Below, in pieces: positions 30,201 to 35,408 of a stretch of DNA of 64,000 nucleotides; position 1 is the stretch's first letter, and every line of letters starts with the position of its first letter. Below the pieces are notes generated by a model, which was given only the letters and a program-made list of their open reading frames with translations, was not told where the DNA came from and searched no databases. The stretch comes from Nelumbo lutea. Its lineage: Eukaryota > Streptophyta > Magnoliopsida > Proteales > Nelumbonaceae. The stretch is taken from the NCBI GenBank assembly GCA_022828595.1, contig JAKGHH010000005.1, positions 30,082,193 to 30,146,192 on the forward strand, given 5' to 3'. A program made the translations under genes and the position numbers.

Positions 30201-32455
30201 AGCCCTAGAACCTCCTCATGTAGTTGGTTGGACTAGAACCACATGAGGGACACGCCAAGCAGTGGCCTGCTCTGATACCAAGTTGAAAACAGTCCTAGAA
30301 GTAGGGACTGTGTTTGAAACAAAGGAAACTAGCAAGAGAAGATTAGAGAAGAAGAGAGAGCTGCGGCAAGAAGAGTTAGAGGATGAGAGTTTCGAACATA
30401 ACCTCCCTCTAACTCTCTAATACACATTTATTAAGTTAATCTTTTAGTAATTACAAGAGAGGTCCTTAGTTGGACAAGAAATTACAAAAGAGGAGCATAA
30501 AAGAGTATGGGCCCAGAATAAGGCCCATTACAGAGAAGAACATAAAGATAACATACAGTAACAGCCTATGGGCCATTCGGCCCATCTTCTCTACAATGCA
30601 CTAAAACAATATCTACGGGCATGGTTTGGCAGGTTCAGTGAAGTAGTGAAAGATTTTGGGAGGAAACAGTGTTAGGTAGACCATTCTGTGTTCAGCCATG
30701 ACTCAAAAGATGGGAAAATCTTACTAGTGGTGTATGTGGATGATATTGTCATAACTGGGAGTGACAGTAATGGGATTGACAGGTTGAAGAAATTCCTATA
30801 GGACCACTTCAATACGAAAGATTTGGGTAAGCTGAAGTACTTCCTAGGAATAGAAGTTGCAAGGTCAAGGCATGAAATTAACTTATGTCAAAGAAAATAT
30901 GTTCTTGATCTACTTGAAGAAACATGACTGTTAGGTGCTAAACCAACAGAGACTCCTATGGAACTTAATGTCAAGTTGAGTGTTGATATAGTAGAAAAGT
31001 TTGATGATCCTGGAAGATACAGGAGGTTGGTGGGAAAGTTGAATTATCTGACTATTACCCGACCAGATATATCATTTGTTGTGAGCATGGTGAGTCAGTT
31101 TATGCAACATCCTCGGATTCCTCATTGGGAAGCAGTTCTAAGGATTGTTAGGTACTTGAAGGGTGCTCCAGGTTGTGGTTTGCTATACAAAAGTGGAGGG
31201 ACTCTTGAAATAGTAGGGTATACAAATGCTGATTGGGTTGGTTTTATATCAAACAAGAGATCAACTACAGGGTATTGTACCTTCCTTGGTGGCAACCTTG
31301 TAACTTGGAAGAGCAAGAAACAAATAGTGGTGGCAAGGAGTATTGCAAAAGCTAGGTACAGAGCTATGGTTCATACCACATGTGAACTAGTATGGTTGAA
31401 GAACTTGCTACAAGAGATGGGGTTCTTGGTTGACAAACCCATGAGACTATACTGTGATAACCAAGCTGCTGTTCACATCTCTTCCAACCCAATCTTCCAT
31501 GAGAGAACCAAGCATATTGAGGTCGATTGTCACTTTGTGAGAGAGAAAGTGATAACCACATCTCATGTGAGCTCAGGAAATCAGTGGGCAGATCTCTTTA
31601 CAAAGGGATTGTCTCGGAGCAGAGTAGATTATATTTGTGACAAGCTGGGACTATATGACATATACTCTCCAGCTTGAGGGGGAGAGTTAGAGTACACAAA
31701 ACATGGGTATTTTAGTCATTTGGGTTTATTTATTTGAGATTGAAAGGTCTGTTTTATTCAAATTTAAGTTATGTGTCCCATCACTTATGAGGGACAATAT
31801 GGTCTTTCTTGTAACTATGTTATTGGAGATAAATACAAGTGGGTCGACTAGAGGGAGGATGGATTTTCCTCTACTGGCCAAACCCTTCTTCTTCTTCTTC
31901 TTCTTCTTCTTCTTCTTCTCCTCCTCTTCTTCTTCTTCTTCTTCTTCTTCTCCTTTTTCTCTACTGTAACCTAGGACTAAATAAGGTTTTCACAACTGAT
32001 AACAAGGTTATAGCACTGTCCATTTAATGTAATATTTAAAAAGGAAATTAATAAGTAATAGCCCAGAAGATATATTGGACAAACATGAATAAGAAATTGT
32101 AACATACTAGGAAGGAAAAAAAAAACTAGCAATTCTGAAAATCAGGTAAATGAACCGTACCAATATACTGATACTATTAGCAAAACGTACACCCAACTCG
32201 GTCATCAAAACAAGGAGTGTTCCAGCAATAAATGCTGCCCACCTAAAATAGAACACACAAGTAAATTATAGTAACAGAATTCCAATGAGTAAAATATTGA
32301 AAACCATGAAGAAGATAGGCCCACTTTTGTGATGGATCCCTCGTGAAGTATTTGTTTGCCTTTTCATGTGAAATTGGCTCCTTGCCATCCATCAAATCAG
32401 ATAATTCCATATCAAAGGTTGTTCCATGGTTACTTGATTCTGATCGATATGAAAC
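170..32455 (-). CDS. ARA1: L-arabinokinase (GHMP kinase), C-terminal exons, spliced; one internal exon not found
   Basis: Arabinokinase phosphorylates free L-arabinose to L-arabinose-1-phosphate in the plant salvage pathway to UDP-L-arabinose. Ten exons on the minus strand read in order as the galactokinase-like kinase domain: [21 protein letters not shown], a gap, [21 protein letters not shown] (substrate/active-site region), [65 protein letters not shown], the GHMP C-terminal glycine motif [14 protein letters not shown], and the tail GYLKIRRR. Phases agree across all neighbouring exons except between 32161 and 13804, where about 91 bp carrying the ATP-binding loop is absent. Introns of 11.3, 18.4 and more than 31 kb are filled with retrotransposons. 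The assignment rests on remembered ARA1 family sequence and is strong. Whether this copy is functional is open. The N-terminal part lies outside the window. Confidence 0.9.
289..336 (-). repeat. CT/GA microsatellite forming the polypyrimidine tract of the last 3' splice site
   Basis: The plus strand shows an almost pure GA run at about 297-336. On the gene's strand this is a CT-rich run ending at the last exon's acceptor, so its length could affect splicing. It is likely to be length-polymorphic. Confidence 0.7.
615..818 (-). CDS. ARA1: arabinokinase exon with GHMP C-terminal glycine motif
   Basis: 204 bp, 68 codons, phase 0 at both ends. It reads [18 protein letters not shown], then [20 protein letters not shown] and RSNEQILE. 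The G-G-G-S-G-G segment is the conserved third GHMP motif. Acceptor TTGCAG and donor GAG/GTAACT are both good. Confidence 0.95.
977..1048 (-). CDS. ARA1: arabinokinase exon
   Basis: 72 bp, 24 codons, reading [19 protein letters not shown] then ELMYQ. This is the conserved segment just before CHYSY in the family. Donor CAG/GTAATT; acceptor GTATAG. Phase 0 at both ends. Confidence 0.93.
1333..1498 (-). CDS. ARA1: arabinokinase exon
   Basis: 166 bp. It begins with the last base of an Arg codon split across the intron, then reads [36 protein letters not shown] and [10 protein letters not shown]. Donor AAG/GTTGTT, acceptor TTCAG. The phase matches the upstream exon, which ends in AG. Confidence 0.94.
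1878..2096 (-). CDS. ARA1: arabinokinase exon
   Basis: 219 bp, split codons at both ends (1 + 216 + 2). It reads [20 protein letters not shown], then a variable serine-rich stretch and [15 protein letters not shown]. Acceptor CTGCAG, donor CAG/GTTAGT. The upstream intron (2097-13405) holds two copia elements. Confidence 0.95.
2140..2508 (+). repeat. 5' LTR of copia element 1
   Basis: 369 bp, starts TGTAGAGAAC, ends CTTCTAGT immediately before the primer site. The 3' end is not the usual CA. It contains a TATAAATATT stretch near 2335, a candidate TATA box. Confidence 0.93.
2509..2520 (+). promoter_or_regulatory. primer-binding site (initiator Met tRNA) of copia element 1
   Basis: TGGTATCAGAGC is the usual minus-strand primer site of plant copia elements, complementary to the 3' end of initiator tRNA-Met. 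It abuts the 5' LTR with no spacer. Confidence 0.9.
3243..4320 (+). pseudogene. gag: gag of copia element 1, with nonsense codons
   Basis: ATG at 3243 ([12 protein letters not shown]). The same frame then reads [32 protein letters not shown] and [15 protein letters not shown], typical copia Gag. A CCHC zinc knuckle C-x2-C-x4-H-x4-C is intact near 4011-4052. Stops in this frame: TAA 3363, TAA 3708, TAG 3918. All lie where a sense codon is expected, so Gag cannot be made from this copy without readthrough. Confidence 0.9.
4321..5622 (+). pseudogene. pol: protease and integrase region of copia element 1, frameshifted at a G run
   Basis: The aspartic protease signature [11 protein letters not shown] lies near 4340, the pre-integrase HNRLGHLS near 4747, and the integrase core follows ([33 protein letters not shown]). 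A G run near 4953-4965 shifts the frame, ending the first part at 4991 and reopening the second at 4906-5622. A TAG follows at 5623. A one-base length change in the G run could be a real mutation or an assembly error. Confidence 0.9.
6004..7625 (+). pseudogene. pol: reverse transcriptase and RNase H of copia element 1, one frameshift
   Basis: RT begins around [17 protein letters not shown]. It reads through [44 protein letters not shown] and the catalytic [11 protein letters not shown] (near 6650). A frameshift falls near 6850 after LLAETGKLG, and reading resumes in RNase H at about 6930 ([46 protein letters not shown]). Catalytic motifs are retained. The C-terminus stops just before the 3' LTR. 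Confidence 0.9.
7611..7979 (+). repeat. 3' LTR of copia element 1
   Basis: 369 bp, equal in length to the 5' LTR and nearly identical to it, ending CTTCTAGT before the ATATA duplication. It is the youngest-looking LTR pair in the window. Confidence 0.93.
7985..8425. other. arabinokinase intron remnant between two copia elements
   Basis: AT-rich, without coding signal or recognisable repeat family. It is taken as host intron. Confidence 0.5.
8426..8712 (-). repeat. 3' LTR of copia element 2
   Basis: It shares GAAGAGATTCAGTTGAGACA and TTACATAAGACATAAGACTA blocks with the copy at 12205-12504. The outer edge is approximate: it carries about 10 extra bases near the start relative to the other copy. 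Confidence 0.7.
8720..10680 (-). pseudogene. pol: integrase tail, RT and RNase H remnant of copia element 2
   Basis: Reading the minus strand from high to low: [18 protein letters not shown] (near 10640), linker, RT fragments with stops, [13 protein letters not shown] and [16 protein letters not shown] (9491-9195), then RNase [16 protein letters not shown] and [18 protein letters not shown], ending [12 protein letters not shown] near 8720. Many frameshifts and stops. It is not functional. Confidence 0.8.
10690..10987 (-). pseudogene. gag: N-terminal gag remnant of copia element 2
   Basis: ATG near 10987 (MASSTSSTK), then [20 protein letters not shown], homologous to the gag start of the elements at 38471 and 59291. 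The reading frame is interrupted. Where related copies continue (FMFLDTA and onward), the sequence jumps at about 10690 to the integrase tail, which marks a large deletion. Confidence 0.75.
11040..12190 (-). other. long untranslated leader or inserted sequence in copia element 2
   Basis: Between the primer site and gag start lie about 1.15 kb without coding signal. This is longer than leaders of other elements here (about 400-900 bp). It includes AT-rich stretches with repeated GGAAATATTG-like motifs (11160-11270) and a tandem duplication at 11662-11880. It may contain an unrecognised insertion. Confidence 0.45.
11662..11880 (+). repeat. tandem duplication of about 115 bp
   Basis: Unit 1 (11662-11779) and unit 2 (11780-11880) both start TCTTGTACTC-ACATA and both end GGAAATA-GTTGTGGAAA. 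They share GCTGGTAGTGTT and TTTCATGT blocks. The copies are clearly diverged, so the duplication is old. Confidence 0.7.
12205..12504 (-). repeat. 5' LTR of copia element 2
   Basis: About 300 bp, starting TGTGAAAAAA directly beside the primer site and ending TTCAACA. It matches the LTR at 8426-8712 over most of its length with substitutions. Confidence 0.75.
12505..13405. other. arabinokinase intron, no gene recognised
   Basis: AT-rich. It contains a poly-T run near 12570. A 91-codon open frame on the minus strand (12656-12931) has no recognisable domain and is probably chance. Confidence 0.5.
13406..13482 (-). CDS. ARA1: arabinokinase exon
   Basis: 77 bp reading [20 protein letters not shown] then SGIRH, with two bases (AG) of a split Ser codon completed at 2096. 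Acceptor GTACAG, donor TAG/GTATGA. The [11 protein letters not shown] block is strongly conserved in arabinokinases. Confidence 0.95.
13563..13658 (-). CDS. ARA1: arabinokinase exon with substrate-site motif
   Basis: 96 bp, 32 codons, phase 0. It reads [20 protein letters not shown] then [12 protein letters not shown]. The G-x-P-C-x-V-M-D-Q segment corresponds to the galactokinase-type active-site region. Acceptor TGACAG, donor CAG/GTATTG. Confidence 0.95.
13761..13804 (-). CDS. ARA1: arabinokinase short exon with GC donor
   Basis: 44 bp, beginning with two bases of a Gly codon, then [14 protein letters not shown]. The downstream donor is AAG/GCAAGA, a GC-AG intron. It needs one G from the preceding exon to stay in frame, and that exon was not found. 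Confidence 0.92.
13805..14034. other. arabinokinase intron start
   Basis: AT-rich, no coding content. I read both strands for the expected ATP-loop exon and did not find it here. Confidence 0.5.
14035..14310 (-). mobile_element. copia 3'-end remnant
   Basis: The minus strand reads [15 protein letters not shown] near 14213-14262, the conserved C-terminus of copia RNase H, followed by a polypurine tract (plus-strand CTCTCCCTCAA) and an LTR-like AT-rich stretch to about 14035. The rest of the element is absent. Confidence 0.6.
14350..14640 (-). mobile_element. LINE 3'-region remnant (zf-RVT-like)
   Basis: The minus strand reads [20 protein letters not shown], then [12 protein letters not shown]. 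The W-x-x-W-K-E-x-N-x-x-I-F signature is typical of the C-terminal region of plant LINE polyproteins. Stops follow. Only a fragment remains. Confidence 0.65.
14638..14721. repeat. 84-bp unit with 15-bp perfect terminal inverted repeats
   Basis: AATTTAGCTTATTTT at 14638-14652 and its exact reverse complement at 14707-14721 enclose 54 AT-rich bases. It sits exactly at the end of one LINE remnant. It could be a tiny MITE or a hairpin-forming simple sequence. No target duplication is clear. Confidence 0.5.
14862..15312 (-). mobile_element. LINE remnant with RNase H tail
   Basis: The minus strand reads [18 protein letters not shown], then [54 protein letters not shown] and [12 protein letters not shown]. 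The FDGS start, the central E and the EGDS block are the plant-LINE type RNase H (RVT_3) domain. The reverse transcriptase part is missing. Confidence 0.75.
15313..15583 (+). repeat. 5' LTR of copia element 3
   Basis: The 3' edge is fixed by the primer site. It ends ACT rather than CA, like the LTRs at 24644 and 40059. The 5' edge is approximate. It contains GA-rich and CT/CTT-rich tracts. Confidence 0.55.
16003..17100 (+). pseudogene. gag: gag of copia element 3, degraded
   Basis: ATG at 16003 ([11 protein letters not shown]), then [13 protein letters not shown], stops, [60 protein letters not shown], and a frameshifted zinc-knuckle region near 16755-16810. It is related to the gag genes at 29411 and 44753 but more decayed. 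Confidence 0.8.
17117..17372 (-). repeat. 3' LTR of copia element 4
   Basis: In element orientation it starts TGTTAGCGTAGGGG next to a purine tract and contains CTTTCTCT repeats. It shares no extended match with the 5' LTR at 20767-21051. The low boundary (17117) is inferred from where the neighbouring gag homology ends. Confidence 0.6.
17380..18833 (-). pseudogene. pol: RT and RNase H of copia element 4, one frameshift
   Basis: 18833-17736 is an uninterrupted 365-codon frame with [78 protein letters not shown] and [20 protein letters not shown]. The frame breaks after YSDADWVGS, and RNase H resumes at 17709-17380 ([35 protein letters not shown]). This is one of the best preserved RT domains in the window. 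Confidence 0.88.
18953..19760 (-). pseudogene. pol: C-terminal integrase and linker of copia element 4
   Basis: It reads [79 protein letters not shown] and [17 protein letters not shown]. The upstream integrase core, with its first two acidic residues, is missing. Confidence 0.85.
19740..20390 (-). pseudogene. gag: gag C-terminal half of copia element 4, fused to integrase
   Basis: The open frame 20387-19719 reads [20 protein letters not shown], an Arg/Gly-rich stretch (20230-20050), the zinc knuckle [14 protein letters not shown] (intact C-x2-C-x4-H-x4-C), and [16 protein letters not shown]. The sequence then jumps from just before the protease active site to the middle of integrase. Gag homology begins only at about 20350 (YEPV), so the N-terminal half is also missing. 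Confidence 0.85.
20767..21051 (-). repeat. 5' LTR of copia element 4
   Basis: 285 bp, bordered by the primer site. It contains a GAA/CTT microsatellite (20794-20820) and GGGCCTTAGT-type and GTCCCATCACTA-type blocks shared with LTRs at 46610, 51852 and 62433. Confidence 0.75.
21495..22560 (+). pseudogene. gag: gag of copia element 5
   Basis: ATG at 21495 ([20 protein letters not shown]), then [20 protein letters not shown], stops near 21646-21656, [40 protein letters not shown], a Gly/Arg-rich tract and the knuckle [14 protein letters not shown] (near 22330). There are several frameshifts and stops. Confidence 0.88.
22580..24022 (+). pseudogene. pol: protease and integrase of copia element 5
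   Basis: Protease [16 protein letters not shown] at 22610-22660. Pre-integrase [16 protein letters not shown] and [10 protein letters not shown] near 22990-23100. Integrase [31 protein letters not shown] and [11 protein letters not shown], with a frameshift near 23465, then [17 protein letters not shown] and [16 protein letters not shown]. Confidence 0.88.
24059..24643 (+). pseudogene. pol: reverse transcriptase, N-terminal part, copia element 5
   Basis: Open frame from [14 protein letters not shown] through [20 protein letters not shown] and [20 protein letters not shown] to KKVIYA, where element 6 interrupts it at the conserved [11 protein letters not shown] block. Confidence 0.88.
24644..24958 (-). 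repeat. 3' LTR of copia element 6
   Basis: 315 bp. It ends (element orientation) ..TTTTCAACT beside ATGCA and begins TGTAGAGAAGATGGGCC next to the purine tract. Confidence 0.93.
24959..26000 (-). pseudogene. pol: RT C-terminal part and RNase H of copia element 6
   Basis: 25942-25631 reads [37 protein letters not shown] and [14 protein letters not shown], then a TAG (25631-25633) where the sister element 10 has CAG. RNase H continues at 25600-24959: [39 protein letters not shown] and [19 protein letters not shown] frameshift near 25940 separates this from the upstream RT frame. Confidence 0.9.
25903..27378 (-). pseudogene. pol: integrase C-terminus, linker and RT N-terminal part of copia element 6
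   Basis: A 491-codon open frame: [34 protein letters not shown] (about ten residues shorter than the homologous stretch in element 10), [69 protein letters not shown] and [12 protein letters not shown], to LFVKKS where the frame shifts. Confidence 0.9.
27198..27677 (-). pseudogene. pol: integrase core of copia element 6
   Basis: It reads [36 protein letters not shown] and [19 protein letters not shown], and shifts frame at DNAK near 27410. It is separated from the protease frame by stops at 27675-27680, where element 10 has Cys-Gln codons. Confidence 0.88.
27681..29411 (-). pseudogene. gag-pol: gag, protease and pre-integrase of copia element 6, long open frame
   Basis: From ATG 29411 ([20 protein letters not shown]), reading [40 protein letters not shown], a 35-residue repeat (28905-28696), a zinc-knuckle region [14 protein letters not shown], protease [15 protein letters not shown] (the usual G-A-S is G-V-F here) and [16 protein letters not shown]. 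The second knuckle Cys is Tyr. The frame is open for about 577 codons to 27681. Apart from the duplication this is the best preserved Gag in the window. Confidence 0.92.
28696..28905 (-). repeat. exact in-frame 105-bp tandem duplication inside gag
   Basis: Units 28696-28800 and 28801-28905 are identical by eye and encode [18 protein letters not shown] and onward twice. TCCTT at each unit start and again after the second unit suggests slippage on a 5-bp microhomology. Element 10 has one copy. Confidence 0.93.
30281..30595 (-). repeat. 5' LTR of copia element 6
   Basis: 315 bp with the primer site (plus-strand GCTCTGATACCA, 30269-30280) directly adjacent. About six substitutions from 24644-24958. 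Confidence 0.93.
30601..31684 (+). pseudogene. pol: RT C-terminal part and RNase H of copia element 5
   Basis: It resumes after element 6 with a diverged [10 protein letters not shown] block (read as LKQYLRAW), then [38 protein letters not shown], a stop near 30800, [15 protein letters not shown], a stop near 30925, and an open frame 30958-31677: [32 protein letters not shown] and [15 protein letters not shown], ending [10 protein letters not shown]. Confidence 0.9.
31685..31994 (+). repeat. 3' LTR of copia element 5
   Basis: About 310 bp, matching the LTR at 58509-58794 (GGGTATTTT-GTCATTTGGGT and GTGGGTCGACTAGAG blocks). The first base is A instead of T. It contains a long CTT microsatellite at about 31888-31951 and ends TTTTCACA. 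Confidence 0.85.
31995..32160. other. arabinokinase intron, donor side
   Basis: AT-rich, no coding signal. The expected ATP-loop exon is not here on either strand. Confidence 0.5.
32161..32242 (-). CDS. ARA1: arabinokinase exon preceding the missing ATP-loop exon
   Basis: 82 bp: G completing Lys, then [20 protein letters not shown] and ANSISIL. Acceptor TTTTAG, donor TTG/GTACGG, phase 0 at its end. In the family the next residues are the V-S-S-A-V-P-E-G-K-G-V-S-S-S-A block, absent downstream in this window. Confidence 0.93.
32325..32455 (-). CDS. ARA1: arabinokinase exon, most upstream one seen
   Basis: 131 bp reading [37 protein letters not shown] and TRDPSQ, with AA of a split Lys. Acceptor GTCAG, donor AAA/GTGGGC. 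It matches the arabinokinase stretch before WAA. Further upstream exons lie beyond the window. Confidence 0.93.
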
Positions 32456-32596
32456 CTGACAAGAGTAAAATTAGCATATACAAGGCAAAACGACTAACAA
32501 AAGAACAGAAAAGTCAAGGTATTTTATCATAACTACATGGGTTCATCATTCTGTATTATTAAACAATACTTACAATACTGAAATCATAAATAGGAT

Positions 32597-32638
32597 TGTT
32601 AGAGTCAGTTAGAAAAGGGTACTTTCGTCTTTTCACTT
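32597..32638 (+). repeat. 5' LTR of copia element 7, first part
   Basis: TGTTAGAGTCAGTTAG start, interrupted after CACTT by element 8. It continues at 37666. Confidence 0.9.
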
Positions 32639-32940
32639 TGTTGGATTGAAGTCTTTGTATGTATGAGTATTCGGCTGATAAGAGTTCTTATTAGCCTATA
32701 CTTAAGTTTAAGTTGTCCTGTACTGGGCTTTTGTTAATGGGCCTAATCCTGTTTAATGTTTTAAGTTGTCTGGGTGTCCCATCACTAATCAGGGGCATTC
32801 TAGTAACTTCCTGTATCATTGTACTACATCATAATATAAATAATAGTACTGTCAACTGAGCAGTGCAGTTCGACATTCCAGCATCTCTTCTTCTTCTTCT
32901 TCTCTTTTCTGCTACTTCGGCTACAGTAATTTAGCTTTCA
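32639..32940 (+). repeat. 5' LTR of copia element 8
   Basis: 302 bp, TGTTGGATTG...TAGCTTTCA, canonical TG..CA. It contains a TATAAATAAT stretch (near 32835) and a CTT microsatellite near 32886-32903. Confidence 0.93.
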
Positions 32941-33801
32941 TGGTATCAGAGCATTAACTTCTTCCTGGTTTCAGCTGGCACACACTCTCTTCTCTTGCTG
33001 TCTTTTCATCTTCTCTCTTCCTTTTCTAGGTTACTGCAGTGAAGACCTAGGGGTGTAAGAGAGTAAAGCAAGTTCGAACCTAGGGTTTCTCTTGGTTGTA
33101 GGACTCAAGGGAAGTATTTCCAGCAAATAGTAGCTATTTGGCTACTAAGAGAGGTATGTGTAGGACAGACCTAGTTGAGGACTGATTTCAGCAGTCCTAG
33201 CACTAGCCGAAAGGGGCTTAGCTACTTCTACAGTTGCAGCTTCGGTGCTCCAGCAAGACTCGCACAGACTTAGCTTCTTTCCCGAACTGTTGCAGCCTCG
33301 AACTGTTCACTCGCTACTGTACCAGCACTGTGAACACTTCCACCAGCATAGCAATGTGGCAAACAGCTCCAAGTTCAGGGTGATTATCAGTTTGAAACCC
33401 CTCACCACTGCTGTGAGATTACCTAGGGAGCTGCCAGCTCCAGATTGTTCAGCACTGTGAACTCTAGTTGAGGACTGATGTCAGCAGTCCTAGTATTGGC
33501 CGCAAGGAAGGGCACTCTCTTTACAGTTGCAGTACTCAAAGTTCAAGTGGAGTCTGCATAGCACCATAGTTGAGAACCCTTAGCTTCATGTTGGTTACCA
33601 GCCCAGAACTCCTTGCTTGCTGTTGTAACTGAACTGTTTCAGAACTGTGACAGTCTCGGCAAGTCTGAAACTGTGTCGAGTGCTGTCAGAACCTGCTGTG
33701 ATCATTTCAGCTAATCATATCTGCTCCAGAACTGGTTCAGAACCTTCAGAACTGCTTCGGCTAGTCTTAATTAGTGTCACCTACACAGTGGTGCAGTCAA
33801 G

Positions 33802-34371
33802 ATGTCTTCAATACCCAGAGATGTTTCTTCTAGAGATAACAGGCCTGCGGCAAGTGGGAATTTTGTCACCAGCAACAATGATGACAACTCACAAAATACA
33901 ACAAAAGTGTCTTCTTCTCCTATGGGACAGGTTGTTGATTCCTTTGGAACTAGTACTTTGGGCTTCACTGCTAGTGAGGTTGAGGTCCTTAGCAGGGCAT
34001 TAGCTTGTCTAAGAAATAATTCTTTTGCTTCTACATCTCTTGCTAGATCAGGTACAGCCTCTGCCTTCAGTGCCACTAGCTCTATTGACTCTACTTCTTG
34101 GGTTATTGATTCCGGTGCTACTGACCATATGACACATATGTCTTCCCTATTCTCTTCATATCATTTGTTGTCTAGTCAGGATAAGATGAGAGTTGCTGAC
34201 TGGTCTTTCTCCACTATCTCTGGAAAGGGAATTGTTGACCTAAGCAAGGACCTCTCTCTTAAATCAGTTTTACATGTTCCCAGTCTTACCTCAAATTTTT
34301 TGTCTGTTTCAAAACTTACCAAAAATTTGAACTGTAGTATAACCTTTTTTCCTACTCATTGTGTCTTCTAG
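33802..34371 (+). pseudogene. gag-pol: gag-protease of copia element 8 with capsid and zinc knuckle deleted
   Basis: ATG 33802: MSSIPRDVSSRDNRPAASGN. It runs directly into the segment that in element 11 follows the zinc knuckle, then TASEVEVLSRALACLRNN, protease SWVIDSGATDHMTHMSSL and KNLNCSITFFPTHCVF, ending at a stop at 34369-34371. The 189-codon frame stays open across the deletion. Confidence 0.88.
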
Positions 34372-34377
34372 GACAGA

Positions 34378-35400
34378 TTGACAAGGAGAACGATTGGGTG
34401 CGGTCATGAGTATGGAGGCCTCTACTACCTTGATGCAGACATCGGCTCAACCTTACAAGCATCTGCTGCTAGTAATCCGGAAAGTGTGGAGTCAATAGCT
34501 AAGCTGCATCTTTGGCATGCTAGGCTAGGTCATGTGTCTTTCTCCTCATTAGAAATGTTGTTTCCCGAATTGTTTAAGGGCATTCCAAGTCAGAGTCTAA
34601 CCTGTGAAGTATGTCAAATGTCAAAACAATGTAGAACTATGTATCCAATTTCCACCAATGAAATTTGTGCTCCTTTTGATTTGGTTCATTCTGATGTCTG
34701 GGGCCCTTCACCCATTGCTTCCTTTGATGGCTTCCGGTACTTTATCAGTTTTATTGATCACTACTCTCGTTGTACATGGATCTACCTATTAAAAGGACGG
34801 GATGAAGTACCAGGATAACCATGGCATTTTGCAAGATGATTGAAACACAGTTTAATAAGAAGATTAAGCAATTCAGGTCAGACAATGCTGCTGAATACTT
34901 TGAAAAATCCATGAACTTATTCATGGAAGATGCTGGCATACTATATTAGTCATCCTGTTCTTATACTCCTCAGCAGAATGGGGTTGCTGAGCGCAAGAAT
35001 AGACATCTATTGGAGACAGCTCGAGCCTTACTATTCCAGCACAAAGTCCCCAAGCAATACTGATCTCAAGCTGTACTTTCTGCATCATATCTGATAAACC
35101 GGATGCCATCTAAGGTGTTGGGTATGAAAACCCCTTTCTCTGTTTTGTGCCCCACTCTTCCAGACTTTCCCCTTCCTCCTCAGGTCTTTGGCTGTATATG
35201 TTTCATACATGTGAAGGATCCAAAGAAGACCAAGCTAGATCCTAAAGCTACAAAGGGAATATTCTTGGGGTACTCTCCTACACAAAAGGGTTACAAGTGT
35301 TATGACCCTGTCTCCAAGAGAAAGTATGTCACCAGAGATGTGGTCTTCTTTGAGTCTCAACCCTATTTTCAGTCTTCTCAGAATCTTCTTTAGGGGGAGA
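34378..35400 (+). pseudogene. pol: pre-integrase and integrase of copia element 8
   Basis: LWHARLGHVSFSSLEMLF, CEVCQMSKQCRT and VHSDVWGPSPIASFDGFRYF, a frameshift at 34815, FRSDNAAEYF, a stop in the HQSSC block near 34946, [20 protein letters not shown], then MPSKVLGMKTPFSVLCP and [16 protein letters not shown] to a TAG near 35391. The catalytic D, D and E segments are recognisable. Confidence 0.87.
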
Positions 35401-35408
35401 CTAGTGGG

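Larger units (their letters stand above)
24644..30595 (-). mobile_element. Ty1/copia LTR retrotransposon 6, complete, nested in element 5
   Basis: 5952 bp with two 315-bp LTRs (24644-24958 and 30281-30595) and target duplication ATGCA at 24639-24643 and 30596-30600. The primer site on the minus strand (30269-30280) abuts the 5' LTR. In element orientation the LTR runs TGTAG...CAACT. I count about six differences between LTRs (about 2 percent). Gag-pol is nearly full length but carries stops, a frameshift and a 105-bp duplication in gag. It is the same family as element 10. Confidence 0.95.
21052..31994 (+). mobile_element. Ty1/copia element 5, lacking its 5' LTR, split by element 6
   Basis: Two parts, 21052-24643 and 30601-31994, rejoin in the RT sequence across element 6 once one ATGCA copy is discounted. 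The 5' end starts inside the leader (homologous to about 58905 in element 14), so the 5' LTR and primer site are missing exactly where element 4 begins. The 3' LTR is 31685-31994. Coding content is gag to RNase H with many stops. Its own length is about 5 kb. Confidence 0.88.
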
